This document shows, in pieces, positions 30,762 through 31,741 of a DNA stretch of 31,741 bases. Source of the DNA: JACPLA01 sp964602055 (GTDB taxonomy: Bacteria > Bacteroidota > Ignavibacteria > UBA10030); the NCBI GenBank assembly GCA_964602055.1, contig CAZRPU010000024.1:1-31741 (forward strand), written 5' to 3'. Made by a program: the position numbers and the translations under genes. Each line of letters opens with the position of its first letter. Within the stretch, counting starts at the first letter, position 1. A model generated the notes under the pieces. It was not told the DNA's origin and searched no databases. It saw only the letters and a list, made by a program, of their open reading frames with translations.

Positions 30762-31741
30762 ATGAACATGATCGGAACTAACATAGGGCATTACAAGATT
30801 CTCGAAAAGCTCGGGGAAGGTGGCATGGGCGTCGTCTACAAAGCCCAGGACCTTAAGCTCGACCGTCTCGTAGCATTGAAATTTCTCCCGCCTCAGACAT
30901 CCGTCAGCGAAGGGGCCAAGGCCCGGTTCCTCCAGGAAGCAAAAGCCGCGGCAGCGCTGAATCACAACAACATTTGTACGATTTACGGCGTCGATGAATC
31001 CGACGGGGCCATGTTCATTGCCATGGAATATGTTGATGGTGGAACACTCCGACACTCTCTCCCGTACGCCGATCCTGACAGCGCTCTTTCCGTGGCCGTT
31101 CAGGTGGCGGAAGCTCTGGGAGAAGCTCACGCGAACGGAATTATTCACAGGGATATCAAAGCCGACAATATCATGCTGACCTCCAAGGGACAGCCGAAGG
31201 TAATGGATTTCGGCCTTGCGAAGCTGAAAGGATCCCTCAAGCTCACGCGAACATCCGGGACGGTCGGAACGTTGGCTTACATGTCTCCCGAACAAATCCG
31301 CGGCGAAGAGGCAGATGCCCGAAGCGACATTTTCTCCTTCGGCGTCTTGCTTTTTGAGATGCTCGCCGGGAAGCTCCCGTTCCGCGGTGAGCACGAAGCG
31401 GCCATGATGTATTCCATCCTCAACGAGGATCCTCTTCCGATGGAGCAATTCCGGGGAGATGTGCCCTCCGGTGTGACCACTGCGATTCATCGTTGTCTGG
31501 AGAAAGATCCCGCAAAGCGTACACAAACATTTTCCGAAGTCCTGACCAATCTGCAGTCTGGCAAAGCTGCTCCTGGTGGCGCTGCCCGGAGGTTCCGGCA
31601 GGGCGCAGGGCGGCGGACCGGTGTAATTATCGCTTCTCTGGTACTACTTGCTTCCATCGCGATTCTTTTTTCTGCCGGTCCCGAGACCATTCTCCATTCA
31701 TTGGGGTACAGTGCAATTCCCGATGAACAGCATCTTGCAGT
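30762..31741 (+). CDS. Ser/Thr protein kinase with a transmembrane helix, cut by the right edge
   Basis: The first 326 residues are visible. The Hanks-type kinase domain is complete: glycine loop EGGMGVVYKAQD, catalytic Lys40 (VALKFL), HRDIKADN with D131, DFGLAK (149-154), and the activation-segment GTVGTLAYMSPEQ, then SDIFSFGVLLFEMLAGKLPF. A basic juxtamembrane stretch precedes a transmembrane helix (about 287-305, GVIIASLVLLASIAILFSAG), and the protein runs on past 31741, so the extracellular sensor part is unknown. The reading frame is open to the edge. It lies 22 bases after the small membrane protein gene, possibly in the same operon. It may regulate by phosphorylating targets in response to a periplasmic signal. 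Confidence 0.93.
   Translation, partial: MNMIGTNIGHYKILEKLGEGGMGVVYKAQDLKLDRLVALKFLPPQTSVSEGAKARFLQEAKAAAALNHNNICTIYGVDESDGAMFIAMEYVDGGTLRHSLPYADPDSALSVAVQVAEALGEAHANGIIHRDIKADNIMLTSKGQPKVMDFGLAKLKGSLKLTRTSGTVGTLAYMSPEQIRGEEADARSDIFSFGVLLFEMLAGKLPFRGEHEAAMMYSILNEDPLPMEQFRGDVPSGVTTAIHRCLEKDPAKRTQTFSEVLTNLQSGKAAPGGAARRFRQGAGRRTGVIIASLVLLASIAILFSAGPETILHSLGYSAIPDEQHLA

Noticed and set aside
29433..31526. Long 697-residue open frame on the minus strand
   Set aside because: It lies opposite the SSS symporter and the Ser/Thr kinase, both with clear family motifs on the plus strand; its translation is low-complexity and unlike any known protein, so it is an antisense shadow.

Overview
The window reads as a draft bacterial scaffold (one run of 100 N at 3758-3857) of moderate GC, probably from the Bacteroidota/Chlorobiota/Ignavibacteriota (FCB) side of the tree. 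That placement is inference. It rests on an S46 dipeptidyl-peptidase, a DUF4292 lipoprotein, a LA_2272-type surface repeat protein, many TPR lipoproteins and NPCBM-bearing glycosidases, plus mixed use of Shine-Dalgarno sites (perfect AGGAGG at some genes, none at others). It looks chromosomal: no phage, plasmid, transposase or CRISPR genes were seen.

Layout. (1) 1-4234, minus strand: signalling. A PAS-array sensor runs off the left edge and is preceded by a single-domain receiver; a PAS/HisKA_3 kinase with a NarL-type regulator follows. The assembly gap hides the phospho-histidine region of the kinase. (2) 4278-6482, minus: an ArsR-controlled operon (ArsR, CxxC thioredoxin-like protein, eight-plus-TM permease, a doubtful small exported ORF) with an operator-like dyad upstream and a hairpin terminator downstream. 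(3) 6600-7210: a non-coding island around a tRNA-Pro(UGG). Three 65-66 bp tandem units carrying the tRNA 5' end lie on its 5' side, and a hairpin-interrupted partial copy of the tRNA 3' half lies on its 3' side. This is the most unusual part of the window. (4) 7325-9358: an exported heptaheme cytochrome fused to TPRs. (5) 9537-10562: an aldo/keto reductase. (6) 10605-15535, minus: cell-envelope genes. A TPR lipoprotein, a DUF4292 lipoprotein and an EnvC-like murein hydrolase activator overlap by 4 bp each; a surface repeat protein lies downstream. (7) 15624-24980, plus: an ATP-grasp-like protein, a CpoB/YbgF-like lipoprotein, RadA, guanine deaminase, a PQ-loop-like small membrane protein, RdgB, a DASS transporter, a small 4-TM protein with a consensus promoter, and an S46 peptidase. 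(8) 25108-31741, plus: a GAF-SpoIIE phosphatase, then a tight run of GH36/27-like alpha-galactosidase, SSS sodium:solute symporter, a 71-aa membrane protein and a Ser/Thr kinase cut by the right edge.

Together the genes describe a heterotrophic, possibly respiring envelope-bearing bacterium that degrades peptides (S46) and galactosides (GH36 plus symporter), handles a toxic metalloid or thiol-reactive compound (ArsR operon), cleans the purine pool (GuaD, RdgB) and senses its surroundings through PAS/GAF proteins. No wholly new multi-gene system could be proved from sequence alone. The tRNA-Pro island with fragmented, hairpin-invaded tRNA copies is the best candidate for something undescribed.
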